Of a stretch of 64,000 nt of DNA, positions 27,020 through 36,699 are shown piece by piece. Under the pieces are notes generated by a model. The model worked only from the letters and a program-made list of their open reading frames with translations. It was not told where the DNA came from and made no database searches. Both the position numbers and the translations under genes were made by a program. The stretch is from Pseudomonadota bacterium (GTDB taxonomy: Bacteria; Pseudomonadota; Gammaproteobacteria; Burkholderiales; Rhodocyclaceae): contig JAFEDI010000079.1 of the NCBI GenBank assembly GCA_018241725.1, positions 62,001 to 126,000 of the forward strand, in the 5' to 3' direction. Positions within the stretch are counted from its first letter, which is position 1; each line of letters starts with the position of its first letter.

Positions 27020-27409
27020 ATGACCCGCGACGCACAATTCGAACAGGGACTGCAAAAGCGCAAACAAGTGATGGGCGAAGCCTTCGTCGACAAAGCATTC
27101 GCCAACGCGGACGCCTTCACCGCCCCCCTCCAGGAACTCGTCACCCGCAACGCCTGGGGCACGACCTGGTGCCGTGACGGACTCGACATGAAGACCCGCA
27201 GCCTGCTCACCCTGTCGATGCTGACCGCCCTCGGCCGGAGCACCGAACTCAAAGGCCATGTACGCGGCGCCATCAATAATGGCGCCAGCGTCAAGGAAAT
27301 CCAGGAAACACTGCTGCACGCCACCGTCTATTGCGGCTTCCCCCTCGCCATCGACGCCTTCCGCTCGGCCCAGGAGGTGTTGAAGGAAATGGGGATGATC
27401 GGGGACTGA
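27020..27409 (+). CDS. Carboxymuconolactone decarboxylase (CMD/AhpD-like) family protein
   Basis: 129 residues. The start at 27020 follows AGGAG; the frame is open upstream but lacks coding character there. It contains the CMD family pattern GLDMKTRSLLTLSMLTAL, ELKGHVRGAINNGAS and EIQETLLHATVYCGFPLAIDA. The AhpD redox C-x-x-C is absent, so it is closer to PcaC-type 4-carboxymuconolactone decarboxylases in layout. No beta-ketoadipate genes lie nearby, so the substrate is unclear. Confidence 0.85.
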   Translation: MTRDAQFEQGLQKRKQVMGEAFVDKAFANADAFTAPLQELVTRNAWGTTWCRDGLDMKTRSLLTLSMLTALGRSTELKGHVRGAINNGASVKEIQETLLHATVYCGFPLAIDAFRSAQEVLKEMGMIGD

Positions 27410-27509
27410 AGCTGCTTGGGTAAAGCCGCAATTACGTCATTGCACACCTTCCTGTCACCCGACCGGCGATCCGGAATGAGGACATCCGGCTGAAGAATCA
27501 CACAGGCAC

Positions 27510-27737
27510 TCAGGCTTTGGTCAGCAGTACGCCGACGATTTTCTGCGTAAGCGGTGCGGCCAGCATGACTGCAGGAAATGCGATCAACCAGGCGGTCATC
27601 CAGGCTGACATCCAGATCGTGAGCACGCCTTCCACCAAGCCGGCAGCACGCAGCGTGGCTATTCCGGAAACCAGAAGAGACATCATTCCGGAAAGAAGCA
27701 GGCTGAATAACACCGGCCCGTATTTCTTGGGAATCAT
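27510..27737 (-). CDS. DUF2798 small membrane protein
   Basis: 75 residues with two transmembrane helices (about 8-30 and 40-65), the DUF2798 layout. It is the last gene of a minus-strand group with the flavodoxin-like and DUF2938 genes. Its function is unknown; neighbours suggest a role in quinone or electrophile stress. Confidence 0.75.
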   Translation of the reverse strand: MIPKKYGPVLFSLLLSGMMSLLVSGIATLRAAGLVEGVLTIWMSAWMTAWLIAFPAVMLAAPLTQKIVGVLLTKA

Positions 27738-27752
27738 GAGGTGTTCTCCCGA

Positions 27753-28328
27753 TCAATTCTGCGTTTCGTTTGAAATGCGGTGCGCGGTCTCGGCAAAGTT
27801 GCGCCCAAACATCCGGGCCGTCTTGATGTCGCCAACGACAAAGGCGTCGGCAGCGGCCGAGTGTCCCGCCTGAGCCATCAACCCGGACCACGAGCCCAGG
27901 CGGTTGGCCGCTTCGTCGTAAGGAACGCCACGATGCTGCTCCGGGAGGATGGGATTGCCGAGCCATAGCATCCCGTGCTGCATGCAGAAGGTGAACAGGG
28001 AAATCAAGGTCGTCTGCTTGTCACCGGCAGGAAGCGAAGACACCGTAAAGCCGGCGGCCAGTTTTCCCTTGAGCTGTTGCGCGCGCCACAGCCCGCCCGT
28101 CGAATCCATGAAATTCTTGAAGGTCCCTGAAACGCCCCCCAGATAAGTGGGCGAGCCCAGCAGAAAGCCATCGAACTCGAGAAGATTGTTAGGCTCCGAT
28201 GTCACTTCCTCGGCCCTGACGAGACGAACTTCCGTATCGGGGATGCTCCGCGCCCCTTCTGCAATATGCCGGGCAATATGTTCGGTGTGGCCATGGCTGC
28301 TGTGGTAGATGACGGCTAGTTTTTTCAT
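27753..28328 (-). CDS. Flavodoxin-like NAD(P)H:quinone oxidoreductase (WrbA-type)
   Basis: 191 residues from MKKLAVIYHSSHGHTEHIA, preceded by CGGAG. The N-terminal SHGHT loop binds FMN phosphate, and GSPTYLGGVSGTFKNFMD is the WrbA-type isoalloxazine-binding loop. It reduces quinones by two electrons, guarding against redox cycling. It lies between DUF2798 and DUF2938 genes on the minus strand, all probably under the MerR-type regulator encoded divergently at 28955. Confidence 0.85.
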   Translation of the reverse strand: MKKLAVIYHSSHGHTEHIARHIAEGARSIPDTEVRLVRAEEVTSEPNNLLEFDGFLLGSPTYLGGVSGTFKNFMDSTGGLWRAQQLKGKLAAGFTVSSLPAGDKQTTLISLFTFCMQHGMLWLGNPILPEQHRGVPYDEAANRLGSWSGLMAQAGHSAAADAFVVGDIKTARMFGRNFAETAHRISNETQN

Positions 28329-28375
28329 TTGACGAACTCCGGGAGGGTTGGATTTTTTCGATTGGGAATAGGCTT

Positions 28376-28870
28376 TCATCGAACGATCCATTCGATGACG
28401 CAAGCCGACAGGAAAAGGCCGAAGCCAAAAATGCTGTGATTGATCAGACTTCTGAGGCAGTTCTTGATTGGGGTGGGTGTCTTCGAGGCTGCAAACCCCA
28501 GCCCCATCGCGGGCTGCATGACAAGAAGAGGAAACACCACCGTGCATGCGCCAACCAGAAGCGCGATGCCGAGCGAAGGCGCTCTAGTCCACGCGACACC
28601 CGAAATACCGGTCAATAGAAACGCGAAGGCAATCCCCACGGCGTAATGGGTAACCCAGCCCAACGAGGTTTCATGGACAACCGGCGAAGCCTTGCCGATA
28701 GATTCATGCGCAATGCGGCCATGGAACACATGCCCGACCCAACGCCCTATGAAGGCAAGATTCAGGGTCTGCACCCCGATCCGCTTCAGGAACACGAGCC
28801 AGATATCCATGAGCAAAGTGGCTCCGCACCCGATGAGGATGATCCTCGTGACTTCAGCAATCGATACCAT
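28376..28870 (-). CDS. DUF2938 membrane protein
   Basis: 164 residues, four predicted membrane helices (about 8-28, 70-92, 98-118, 140-160), matching the DUF2938 family. The first gene of the minus-strand trio, 84 bases from the divergent MerR gene. Inner-membrane location is expected; its biochemical role is not known. Confidence 0.75.
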   Translation of the reverse strand: MVSIAEVTRIILIGCGATLLMDIWLVFLKRIGVQTLNLAFIGRWVGHVFHGRIAHESIGKASPVVHETSLGWVTHYAVGIAFAFLLTGISGVAWTRAPSLGIALLVGACTVVFPLLVMQPAMGLGFAASKTPTPIKNCLRSLINHSIFGFGLFLSACVIEWIVR

Positions 28871-28922
28871 GACGCACTCCTTTGAACGTTGACGAACAAA
28901 ACTCTGGAGTGCACTCTAGAAG

Positions 28923-28938
28923 TTGAAGTCAACTTCAA
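28923..28938. promoter_or_regulatory. MerR-type operator palindrome
   Basis: TTGAAGT-CA-ACTTCAA is a perfect inverted repeat in the gap between the divergent DUF2938 and MerR genes. Its composition resembles operators of the SoxR/CueR branch of the MerR family. It lies 17 bases upstream of the merR start. Confidence 0.5.
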
Positions 28939-28954
28939 GTCAAGGGGTGTTTCG

Positions 28955-29386
28955 ATGGATATTTCCGAAGTCAGCAAGCAGACCGGGATACCCTCATCGG
29001 CATTGCGCTATTACGAACAAAAGGGGCTCATCACCTCGGTTCGTGAAAAAGGCGAGCGACGCCATTACGCCCCCTCCGTACTTGACCAACTGGCCTTGAT
29101 CGCCCTTGGTCAGGCCGCGGGGCTAAGCCTCGATGAAATTCGCTCAATGCTTTCGCCGTACGGACAGCCCAATATCGACAGGCAATTGCTGATAGCGAAG
29201 GCCGATGAGATCGATACGCTGATCAAACGCTTGAAGGCCATGAGCAGCGGTCTCCGGCACGCAGCGGCTTGCCCTGCACCAAGCCATGCTGAGTGCCCGA
29301 GCTTTCAGAAATTATTGAAGGCGGCAGCAAACGGAGCGCTGGAAAAGCGATGGGGCAAAACAAAACTGCATGCTCCGCGTGGGTAG
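28955..29386 (+). CDS. MerR-family transcriptional regulator
   Basis: 143 residues starting at MDISEVSKQTGIPSSALRYYEQKG, the classic winged-helix N-terminus. A dimerisation helix follows, and two Cys lie near the C-terminus (ACPAPSHAECPS), which could sense thiol-reactive compounds. The divergent position and shared palindrome point to control of the DUF2938-flavodoxin-DUF2798 group. The effector is unknown. Confidence 0.88.
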   Translation: MDISEVSKQTGIPSSALRYYEQKGLITSVREKGERRHYAPSVLDQLALIALGQAAGLSLDEIRSMLSPYGQPNIDRQLLIAKADEIDTLIKRLKAMSSGLRHAAACPAPSHAECPSFQKLLKAAANGALEKRWGKTKLHAPRG

Positions 29387-29543
29387 GATCCGTGCGCATG
29401 CCCTCATTGCCCTGACACCCTCCCCTGCGCGTGAGCGCACCTGACCTCTTCGGAGCCCAATTCTTGAACTCATGCCGACCGACAGTGACCGGGGGCAGTG
29501 CTTTCACGGGGCTGGCGCAGTATAGGTTTTGAAAACATTTGGT

Positions 29544-32459
29544 ATGAGCCAAAGTTCAACTTTCGGTAGCAAACGCCTTTCGGAAACTCTCCGGCTGATT
29601 TGGACCTTGCTTGCTCTTGGCTGTCCAGCATTATCGAATCATGCGTTCGCCGATGCCCGCGAGGTTCGTGTCGGTGTGTATGAAAATCCGCCCAAGATCA
29701 CGCTCGACAGCAATCGGCAACCCAGCGGAATCTTCGGTGAGCTTCTGCGCGAGATTGCACGGCAGGAAGGCTGGACACTGCATGCAGTCCCATGCGAATG
29801 GCAGGCATGCCTGGAACAGATGGAAGCCCGGCAAATTGACTTGCTTCCGGATGTTGCCTTTACCGAGGAGCGAGGCCGCAAATACGATTTCCACACTGTA
29901 ACCGCCCTAAACAGCTGGTCGGTTGCCTATGTGCCCAAGGGAAGGCACATCGAATCGGTGCTGGATCTCAAAGGTAAAAAGATCGCGGTTCTGAAGGGAT
30001 CGATCCAGGAGGGATACCTCCACAAACTGCTGGAAGATTTTGGTGTTCCTGCAGCGTTCGTTCAGGTGAATTCCTACGAAGAAGGCTTCACTCTGGTTTC
30101 GCGCAATGGTGCGGATGTGGTGGTAACCAACAATTACTTCGGTGAAAGAAACGCCGAACAGTACCACTTGTCATCGTCCTCGCTGTTGTTCATGCCGGCA
30201 GGGCTTTACTTCGCAACCGCCAAAGGCACCAATGCAGACCTGCTGGCGGCGATCGATCATCACCTGAAAGTCTGGAAATCTTCCGATGGCTCACCCTATT
30301 TATCCATTATCAAGCGCTGGATCGCGGAACCCGCCACCACCACGCTTCCCCCCTGGGTAGTCTGGCTGCTTGGCAGTTTGGTCGTCGCCGTTCTGGTCGT
30401 CTTGCTGCTTGCCCACGTGCTGCGAAGACTGGTACGCAAACAGACCGCGCAACTGGCTGAAGACCTGATCAAGCTGCGTAAAGCGGATGAGGCATTGCGG
30501 AATAGCGAATTCCGCTATCGCATCCTGGCAGATGCTTCACCCCTGGCGATCCAGGTTTTTGCTCCGGATGGAACGGTTCTACGGGTCAATGCGGCCTGGG
30601 AGAAGCTGTGGCTGAAGCCCTTCAGCGCCCTCAAATACTACAACGTACTGAAAGACCCGCAACTGCAGGAGGCCGGCATTCTGCCCTTGCTGGAAAAGGC
30701 CTTTGAGGGCGAATCCGTCGTCCTGCCGGAGCACGAATATGACAAATCAGGAATGCCGGACGGCCTGAATAGCGGCAACAAGATGTGGCTGCGTGTCTAT
30801 GCTTACCCGGTGCTCGGTCAGGATCAACACATTCTCGAAATCGTCACCATCCAGGAGGACATCACTGAACGGAAGCGGGCCGAACAGGCGCTCGAACAAT
30901 ACAGGGCAAGTCTGGAAGAAACGGTACGCCAACGCACCGCGGACTTGCGTGAAGCCCAGAGAATTGCCTTGGTCGGTAGCTGGCATCTCGATCTCGCCAC
31001 CAATGACGTCACCTGGTCAGAAGAGTTGTACCGGATGTTCAACGCCGATCCCAAGCTGCCGCCACCAAATTACACGACGCACAACAACATCTTCACCCCT
31101 GAGAGCTGGAGCCGTCTTTCTGCTGCGCTGGCCAAGACCACGGAAACGGGCATTCCCTACGAACTGGAATTGCAGACGCGCCGAAATGACGGAAGCAGTG
31201 GATGGATTCTGGTACGGGGCGAACGGACGTGTGATGACGCCGGCAGGCCCATGGCGATAGCCGGCATCACAATGGACATCACCGCACGCAAGGAAACCGA
31301 ACGCCTGCTCAACGAGGCCAAAGAAGCTGCTGAAACCGCCAGCGTGGCCAAGAGCGCCTTTCTGGCCAACATGAGCCACGAAATCCGGACGCCACTGAAT
31401 GCCATCACCGGCATGGCCCATATCCTGCGCCGCTCCGGCCTGACCTCGGAGCAGACCGACAGGCTCAACAAGATTGAAGCTGCCGGCAACCATCTTCTCG
31501 AGATCATCAATGCCATTCTTGATCTCTCCAAGATCGAGGCCGGCAAGTTCCAGCTCGAAGAGATCATCGAGACCGTCGCCAACATGGTCAGCCACACGGT
31601 CAGCACCAAGGGACTCAGGTTGTTCATCGACCCCCACCCGATGCCGGATGACCTGCTGGGTGACCACACCCGCCTGCAGCAAGCACTGCTCAATTACATC
31701 GGCAATGCCGTCAAATTCACCCAGCAGGGCAACATCACGATCAGCGCCGGAATCGAGGACGAGACGCCTGACGATGCCTTGATCAGATTTGCCGTGACAG
31801 ATACCGGCATAGGTATTGCCAAAGAAGCCCTGCCGCGACTGTTCGAGGCTTTCGAGCAAGCCGACAGTTCATTGAACCGCAGATATGGCGGAACCGGGCT
31901 TGGATTGGCCATCACCCGAAAGATTGCTCAGATCATGGGTGGAGATGCGGGAGTCAGCAGTCAACTGGGGGAAGGCAGTACCTTCTGGTTCACCGTCCGG
32001 CTCAAGAAGAGCCCCCGCAAATACGACACGATCGCCACCAGGATGGTGATCGGTGCCGAAAGCACTTTGAAGAATAAATTTGCAGGAACCAGGATACTGT
32101 TGGCCGAAGATGAGCCGGTCAACCGCGAAGTCACCCTATCCATGCTGGATGATGCCGGTTTGATGACCGATGTGGCCGAAGACGGACAGCAGGCTCTCAA
32201 GCTTGCCACCGAAAACGACTATGCCCTGATCCTGATGGACATGCAGATGCCCAACATGGACGGGCTTGAAGCGACGCGACAGATCAGGCTGCGATCAGAC
32301 AGGGACCGAACCCCCATACTTGCCATGACGGCCAATGCCTTTGCGGAAGACAACGCCCGTTGCATGGAAGCTGGAATGAATGACTTCATTTCGAAGCCAG
32401 TCAATCCTGAGACTCTGTACGTGACGCTGCTGCATTGGCTGAACAATACGAGGAAGTAA
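29544..32459 (+). CDS. Hybrid sensor kinase with periplasmic solute-binding sensor (SBP_bac_3-PAS-PAS-HisKA-HATPase-REC)
   Basis: 971 residues from ATG 29544 (a TTG lies five codons upstream). Signal sequence about 1-38; residues 45-265 are an amino-acid-type solute-binding domain ([38 protein letters not shown]), followed by a membrane helix (about 275-300). Then come two PAS domains, a coiled coil, HisKA with the phospho-accepting His in [11 protein letters not shown], a HATPase ([17 protein letters not shown]) and a receiver with Asp in LILMDMQMP and Lys in ISKPV. All catalytic residues are intact. It likely senses a small nutrient in the periplasm, BvgS-like in layout. No cognate regulator is next to it. 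Confidence 0.92.
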   Translation: MSQSSTFGSKRLSETLRLIWTLLALGCPALSNHAFADAREVRVGVYENPPKITLDSNRQPSGIFGELLREIARQEGWTLHAVPCEWQACLEQMEARQIDLLPDVAFTEERGRKYDFHTVTALNSWSVAYVPKGRHIESVLDLKGKKIAVLKGSIQEGYLHKLLEDFGVPAAFVQVNSYEEGFTLVSRNGADVVVTNNYFGERNAEQYHLSSSSLLFMPAGLYFATAKGTNADLLAAIDHHLKVWKSSDGSPYLSIIKRWIAEPATTTLPPWVVWLLGSLVVAVLVVLLLAHVLRRLVRKQTAQLAEDLIKLRKADEALRNSEFRYRILADASPLAIQVFAPDGTVLRVNAAWEKLWLKPFSALKYYNVLKDPQLQEAGILPLLEKAFEGESVVLPEHEYDKSGMPDGLNSGNKMWLRVYAYPVLGQDQHILEIVTIQEDITERKRAEQALEQYRASLEETVRQRTADLREAQRIALVGSWHLDLATNDVTWSEELYRMFNADPKLPPPNYTTHNNIFTPESWSRLSAALAKTTETGIPYELELQTRRNDGSSGWILVRGERTCDDAGRPMAIAGITMDITARKETERLLNEAKEAAETASVAKSAFLANMSHEIRTPLNAITGMAHILRRSGLTSEQTDRLNKIEAAGNHLLEIINAILDLSKIEAGKFQLEEIIETVANMVSHTVSTKGLRLFIDPHPMPDDLLGDHTRLQQALLNYIGNAVKFTQQGNITISAGIEDETPDDALIRFAVTDTGIGIAKEALPRLFEAFEQADSSLNRRYGGTGLGLAITRKIAQIMGGDAGVSSQLGEGSTFWFTVRLKKSPRKYDTIATRMVIGAESTLKNKFAGTRILLAEDEPVNREVTLSMLDDAGLMTDVAEDGQQALKLATENDYALILMDMQMPNMDGLEATRQIRLRSDRDRTPILAMTANAFAEDNARCMEAGMNDFISKPVNPETLYVTLLHWLNNTRK

Positions 32460-32464
32460 GATTC

Positions 32465-32525
32465 AGCAAGCGCCCGCCTCGCCCAACTCCAAGCCCTGCT
32501 CGCTGGTGTTGGGATGGCAGGCTAC
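32465..32525. repeat. Internally deleted copy of the 36.7-37.0 kb element
   Basis: Bases 32469-32503 are identical over 35 positions to 36786-36820 inside the small 98-residue gene. A few bases later GGGATGGCAGGC-ACGAA matches the terminator-hairpin region after that gene (36999 onward). The middle of the element is missing. It sits between the kinase gene and the LysR gene. Confidence 0.6.
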
Positions 32526-33454
32526 GAAGCTCCCAGTTGCGGGGGCTGGACTCGTTTGCTGCCGGCCTCTTCCTTTATCCAGTTGGTCGCAACCTCCACG
32601 ACCGGGCGCGGCATCGTTTCGGGTTGGATCAGCCAGTAGCCATACCGACATGGGCGGGACGACGCCGGTGTTTCGACATATCCGAGCAGTCTCTTTTCGA
32701 TTTGATCACTGATGAGCGGAACTCTCCCCAATGCGATGCCCTGACCGCTCATGGCCGCCAGAATCACCTGGTCGTATTGATTGAAGCGCACCACGCTGCG
32801 CGGGCGGGCATCCAGCCAGCCATGCTCACCCAGCCATGACTTCCAGGTAAGCCAGGGGCGCTGGGGATCTTCATATTCCAGCAACACCAGCTTCTGGAAA
32901 TCATCCGCAGAATGGATTCGCTGAATCCCGAGCACAGGATTCGCGACGACGCCGATGGACTCTTCGAAGAGCAGCGTCGCCCCGGGTGGCGCATCTTCAG
33001 GACGGCAGTAGCGAATCCCCAGATCGATGCCTTCCCGCTTCAGGTCCGCCACCCGATTCAATGCCAGCACGCGCAGATCGATGTCGGGATAGCGCTCCTG
33101 AAACCTTCCTATGCGGGGCAGCAGCCACAGCGTTGCCACGCCAATGCTCGCTGTCACCGTAACGGGGCGCTCTGCCGGCCTTAGGGTTTCGAAAGCCTCC
33201 TGCAATCGCCGCAGCGATGGATCGACTTTCCGGAACAGACGCTCGCCTTCCGGCGTAAAGCTGAGCGAACGATGACTGCGCAGGAAGAGCTTGCACTCAA
33301 GCGCGTCCTCGAGGGCAAGGATCTGCCGGCTGACGGCGGACTGGGTGAGGTGCAGCTCATTGGCCGCAACCGTGATGCTCAGATGCCGCCCCACCGCAAC
33401 AAAACCCTTCAACAGGTCAAGGGATGGAATGCGCACCGGCGTGCTGGTAACCAT
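32522..33454 (-). CDS. LysR-family transcriptional regulator (GcvA-like)
   Basis: 310 residues. N-terminal helix-turn-helix about 18-70 (LSITVAANELHLTQSAVSRQ) and a type 2 periplasmic-binding-like effector domain. It is divergent from an MFS transporter gene, with a palindrome between the two genes; it probably controls the transporter group (33584-35280). The effector is unknown. Confidence 0.9.
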   Translation of the reverse strand: MVTSTPVRIPSLDLLKGFVAVGRHLSITVAANELHLTQSAVSRQILALEDALECKLFLRSHRSLSFTPEGERLFRKVDPSLRRLQEAFETLRPAERPVTVTASIGVATLWLLPRIGRFQERYPDIDLRVLALNRVADLKREGIDLGIRYCRPEDAPPGATLLFEESIGVVANPVLGIQRIHSADDFQKLVLLEYEDPQRPWLTWKSWLGEHGWLDARPRSVVRFNQYDQVILAAMSGQGIALGRVPLISDQIEKRLLGYVETPASSRPCRYGYWLIQPETMPRPVVEVATNWIKEEAGSKRVQPPQLGAS

Positions 33455-33458
33455 AATT

Positions 33459-33475
33459 CATTCCCTTTTGGAATG
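33459..33475. promoter_or_regulatory. Inverted repeat adjacent to the LysR start
   Basis: CATTCC-CTTTT-GGAATG is a perfect 6-base inverted repeat containing the T-N11-A pattern of LysR sites, five bases before the lysR start codon. It could serve autorepression and activation of the divergent MFS gene. Confidence 0.4.
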
Positions 33476-33583
33476 TAACGAATTCCCGAATGTCGCTTGA
33501 GAGCCAAACTGTGACGGATTCTAATCCTACCCAAGCCGCTTCATGAATCATGCATTTGGGAACAGACAAACCGTGGATAGGGC

Positions 33584-34819
33584 ATGGTGATGAACATCGA
33601 CACTCAACCGGATAGACATTGGTGGCAGGAACCCCTGGCGTTCGTGCTGGCCGGCGGCATCGTGATGGGCTTGTCCTTGGGGATACGTCACGCTTTCGGG
33701 ATCTTCATGGTGCCCATCACCATGGATCACGGCTGGAACCGGGAAACGTTCAGCTTTGCGATCGCATTGCAGAATCTTGTCTGGGGCATCATGCAGCCGT
33801 TCGTCGGCATGATCGCCGACCGTTTCGGCTCCCGTCGCGTCGTCATGGTCGGAACGATCTGCTACGCCTGCGGACTGGTCGGCATGGCGTATGGCTCGAC
33901 GCAACTTGTCTTCACCCTCAGCGCTGGCGTCCTCGTCGGCATTGCTCTCGCCTGCACGTCATTCGGCGTCATCTACGGCGCCTTGAGTCGCCTGGTCCCA
34001 CCGGAGCGCCGCGGCTGGGCGTTGGGGCTCGCCGGCGCCGCTGGCGGACTGGGGCAATTCTTTCTGGTTCCGGTCTCACAGATATTCATCGACACCTTTA
34101 CCTGGAGCGGTTCGTTCATCGCGCTCGCGCTTGCCTGCCTGGTAGTGCTGCCGCTGGCCTTGCCGCTTGCCGACGTTCCGGCACAAACAGGCAGCCAGCA
34201 GCAAAGCCTGCGGGACGCACTCGTCGAGGCGTTTTCCCATCAGGGGTTCTGGCTGCTGATCATCGGCTTCTTTGCCTGTGGCTTTCACCTGGCCTTTATC
34301 GCCAACCACCTGCCATCCTATCTGCGCGACAAGGGCATGAGCCAATCCGCAGCGGTAATCGGTCTCGCCGTGATCGCCCTGGCCAACGTCACCGGCACCT
34401 ACGTGTGCGGATTGATGGGCAACCGATTCCGCAGGAAATATGTGCTTTTCTGGATTTACGTACTGCGATCCCTGGCCATTGCGGCGTTCTACCTCCTGCC
34501 GCTCAGCCAACTTACCCTGTACGCGTTTTGTGCCGTGATGGGCTTCATCTGGTTGGGTACGGTGCCACTGACCAATGGCCTGCTTTCCCAGATATTTGGC
34601 ATCCGGTATCTCACAACGCTGTTCGGCTTCGTCTTCTTCGGCCACCAGCTTGGATCGTTTCTCGGCGTATGGTTGGGCGGATACGTCTTCGACACGACGC
34701 GCTCCTATGACCTGGTCTGGCAACTGAGCATCGCCATCGGCCTGCTGTCCGCAGCCCTGCATTACCCGATCCAGGATGGCGAGATTCAACGGCCCGCGCT
34801 ATCGGGAGCCAATGCATGA
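33584..34819 (+). CDS. MFS transporter, 12 transmembrane helices
   Basis: 411 residues; ATG 33584 or the Met two codons later may start it. Twelve hydrophobic helices with the MFS loop motif DRFGSRRVV after helix 2, resembling the oxalate/formate and monocarboxylate branch (GIRHAFGIFMVPI near the N-terminus). It probably moves an organic acid or aromatic compound across the inner membrane. It forms an apparent operon with the small membrane protein and the ABM protein downstream. Confidence 0.88.
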   Translation: MVMNIDTQPDRHWWQEPLAFVLAGGIVMGLSLGIRHAFGIFMVPITMDHGWNRETFSFAIALQNLVWGIMQPFVGMIADRFGSRRVVMVGTICYACGLVGMAYGSTQLVFTLSAGVLVGIALACTSFGVIYGALSRLVPPERRGWALGLAGAAGGLGQFFLVPVSQIFIDTFTWSGSFIALALACLVVLPLALPLADVPAQTGSQQQSLRDALVEAFSHQGFWLLIIGFFACGFHLAFIANHLPSYLRDKGMSQSAAVIGLAVIALANVTGTYVCGLMGNRFRRKYVLFWIYVLRSLAIAAFYLLPLSQLTLYAFCAVMGFIWLGTVPLTNGLLSQIFGIRYLTTLFGFVFFGHQLGSFLGVWLGGYVFDTTRSYDLVWQLSIAIGLLSAALHYPIQDGEIQRPALSGANA

Positions 34820-34941
34820 AATACCGGCTCATCCTGATCAGCTTGCTGACAGTCGGCATCGGGTTGGCGTTTTGCGCCTACCTGAACCCGATGAATGTCT
34901 GGCGCTGGGCGATCCTGATGAGCCTTTGCCAGACACGTTAA
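34816..34941 (+). CDS. Small single-helix membrane protein, 41 residues
   Basis: The start codon overlaps the MFS stop (ATGA), showing translational coupling. The product MKYRLILISLLTVGIGLAF continues to about residue 41, with one membrane helix and a second shorter hydrophobic stretch. It may be an accessory subunit of the transporter. The family is not recognised. Confidence 0.65.
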   Translation: MKYRLILISLLTVGIGLAFCAYLNPMNVWRWAILMSLCQTR

Positions 34942-34971
34942 TCGCCATCACCCATGAAAGGAACAGACGCC

Positions 34972-35280
34972 ATGAACCAGATTGCCACCACGCCGAAGCC
35001 CCCGTACTACGCGGTAATTTTCACGTCGTTTCTGCACGATGAAGCCGATGGATACGCCGAAGCAGCGCAATACGCCTTGTCTTTAGCCATGAAACAGCCA
35101 GGCTTCCTCGGATACGAAGGTGTCAGAGCGGGCATGGGGATTTCCGTGTCCTACTGGGATTCCCTTGAAGCCATCCGGGCCTGGAAGGAGCATCCGGAAC
35201 ACAGACTGCTGCAGCAGAAAGAGCAACTCTGGTTTCGTGAATCCAAGATCCGGATTTGCAAGGTGGAAAGAGACTACTGA
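34972..35280 (+). CDS. Antibiotic biosynthesis monooxygenase (ABM) domain protein
   Basis: 102 residues; ATG 34972 follows AAAGGAACAGACGCC. The ferredoxin-like ABM fold is seen in PGFLGYEGVRAGMGISVSYW followed by S-x-EA-x-x-W-x-x-H-x-x-H. Such small dimers act on quinones or haem-like substrates. It is likely part of the MFS transcription unit. Confidence 0.8.
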   Translation: MNQIATTPKPPYYAVIFTSFLHDEADGYAEAAQYALSLAMKQPGFLGYEGVRAGMGISVSYWDSLEAIRAWKEHPEHRLLQQKEQLWFRESKIRICKVERDY

Positions 35281-35335
35281 TCTCCGCCCCCGTATCCTGT
35301 CGCTCCCGGTAACATCGCGCGCCTTGCTTCCCAAC

Positions 35336-36256
35336 ATGGTTTCCCGTCTTTCCTCCTTCCGACTGATCCTTGTTCTTGTTCTCTTCCTATGGGCCCCGTG
35401 GAGCTCCGCGCAGACACTCGCGCTGACCTTCGATGATGGCTTCAATCCCACTGCACAGCCCAGGGCGGCGCAATGGAATGCGCAGATGCTGGCCGCCTTG
35501 CATGAACACAAAATCCAATCCGCCCTGTTCCCTTCACTGGCGCGCATGGGCGGAGTTGAAGGACTTGAGTTGGTGGCGGCATGGGCACAGGCAGGGCATC
35601 TGGTCGGGAACCATACAGCCAGTCACCGCAGCCTGGCCGATCCGAAAGTGTCGCTGGAATGGTTCATTGCCGACGTCCAGGCCGCGGACGCGATGGTCAG
35701 AGACTTACCCAGCTTCGTGCCGATGCTGCGGTTTCCCTATCTGAAGGAAGGCGACACCCTCACCAAGCGTGATGGTTTGAGGGCCTGGATGGCCCGGAAT
35801 GGCTACAAAAGCGCCCCCGTATCCATCGACGCAAGCGACTGGTACTACAACCTCGTTTATGCCGCGCATCTGAAGGCGGGCGATGCCGACAAGGCGGAAC
35901 GCGTGAAACAGCGCTATATCCGCCATCTGCTCGACCGAGCAGCCTATTACGATGGTCTCGCCCGCGAAGTCCTCGGCAGAAGCCCGGCCCATGTCATGCT
36001 CCTCCACACCAACCAGATCAATGCCGAAGCCTTGCCGGAGGTGGTTGCGGCGCTGACGGCTCACGGCTGGACAATCGTCTCTGCGAACACCGCATTTCAA
36101 GATCCGCTGTACGCACAAGCACCAGACACCCTTCCTGCCGGAGAAAGCATCATTTGGGCACATGCCAAAGCGCGCAATCTTCCGGGCCTGCGCTATCCAG
36201 CGGAAGATTCCGTGTATGAGGAGCCTTTGCTACGAGACGCCGGATTGGTGCCTTAG
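35336..36256 (+). CDS. Secreted polysaccharide deacetylase (NodB-fold, CE4)
   Basis: 306 residues from MVSRLSSFRLILVLVLFLWA, a signal peptide ending near Ala25. Motif 1 is LTFDDGFNP (catalytic base Asp plus metal Asp), and the metal-binding H-x3-H is GNHTASH. Motif 3 is seen in RFPYL. Metal-dependent deacetylation of a periplasmic or cell-wall polysaccharide is expected. It begins 56 bases after the ABM gene. An ordinary start is preferred over the longer in-frame upstream extension, which overlaps that gene. Confidence 0.85.
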   Translation: MVSRLSSFRLILVLVLFLWAPWSSAQTLALTFDDGFNPTAQPRAAQWNAQMLAALHEHKIQSALFPSLARMGGVEGLELVAAWAQAGHLVGNHTASHRSLADPKVSLEWFIADVQAADAMVRDLPSFVPMLRFPYLKEGDTLTKRDGLRAWMARNGYKSAPVSIDASDWYYNLVYAAHLKAGDADKAERVKQRYIRHLLDRAAYYDGLAREVLGRSPAHVMLLHTNQINAEALPEVVAALTAHGWTIVSANTAFQDPLYAQAPDTLPAGESIIWAHAKARNLPGLRYPAEDSVYEEPLLRDAGLVP

Positions 36257-36404
36257 GATCCGGAAACAACTGCAGCCGCAAGCCTTGCATCCAAATACGA
36301 CGTCATTCCCTTGACGCCCTCCCCTGCCCGCGCCGATACTCACCACGTCACCTAAACAATGGTGGCCGGGTGTGGAAACCTGGAAATAATCAAGGCCGAT
36401 GAAG

Positions 36405-36426
36405 GCCGCGTTTGACGCGGCTTTTT
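36405..36426 (+). terminator. Intrinsic terminator
   Basis: GCCGCG-TTTGA-CGCGGC followed by TTTTTC, a classic Rho-independent terminator about 150 bases after the deacetylase gene. The region 36257-36588 otherwise shows no gene. Confidence 0.85.
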
Positions 36427-36588
36427 CTTGTCGGAGCATGGTCGCGTCTACTCAATGGCGGGCCGTGCGGGGCAGCTGCAAGGCTGGCCGGTTCCTTGAT
36501 TCCGGTATTTCCACCCCCGCACGGTTCCGCCGCCCACCGTGGAAAGTAGGTGGCGGAGATTCAGACCGCAATCAAGGAGCAACACGCC

Positions 36589-36699
36589 ATGACTCGTCAC
36601 GCCCGGCCGTGCGCACAAGCACGCACATGCATCGCCTCGCAACACCCCGCAGCCCGCCCCACGAACACGACACACCGCGCACGGAGGGCCGCAGCATGA
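36589..36699 (+). CDS. Possible 36-residue leader peptide coupled to the next gene
   Basis: ATG 36589 follows a strong AATCAAGGAGCAACACGCC site and reads MTRHARPCAQARTCIASQHP onward to TGA 36697, whose last bases overlap the ATG of the next gene. It is Arg/Ala-rich with no recognisable domain. It may be a leader or a real short protein; composition alone does not decide. Confidence 0.35.
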   Translation: MTRHARPCAQARTCIASQHPAARPTNTTHRARRAAA

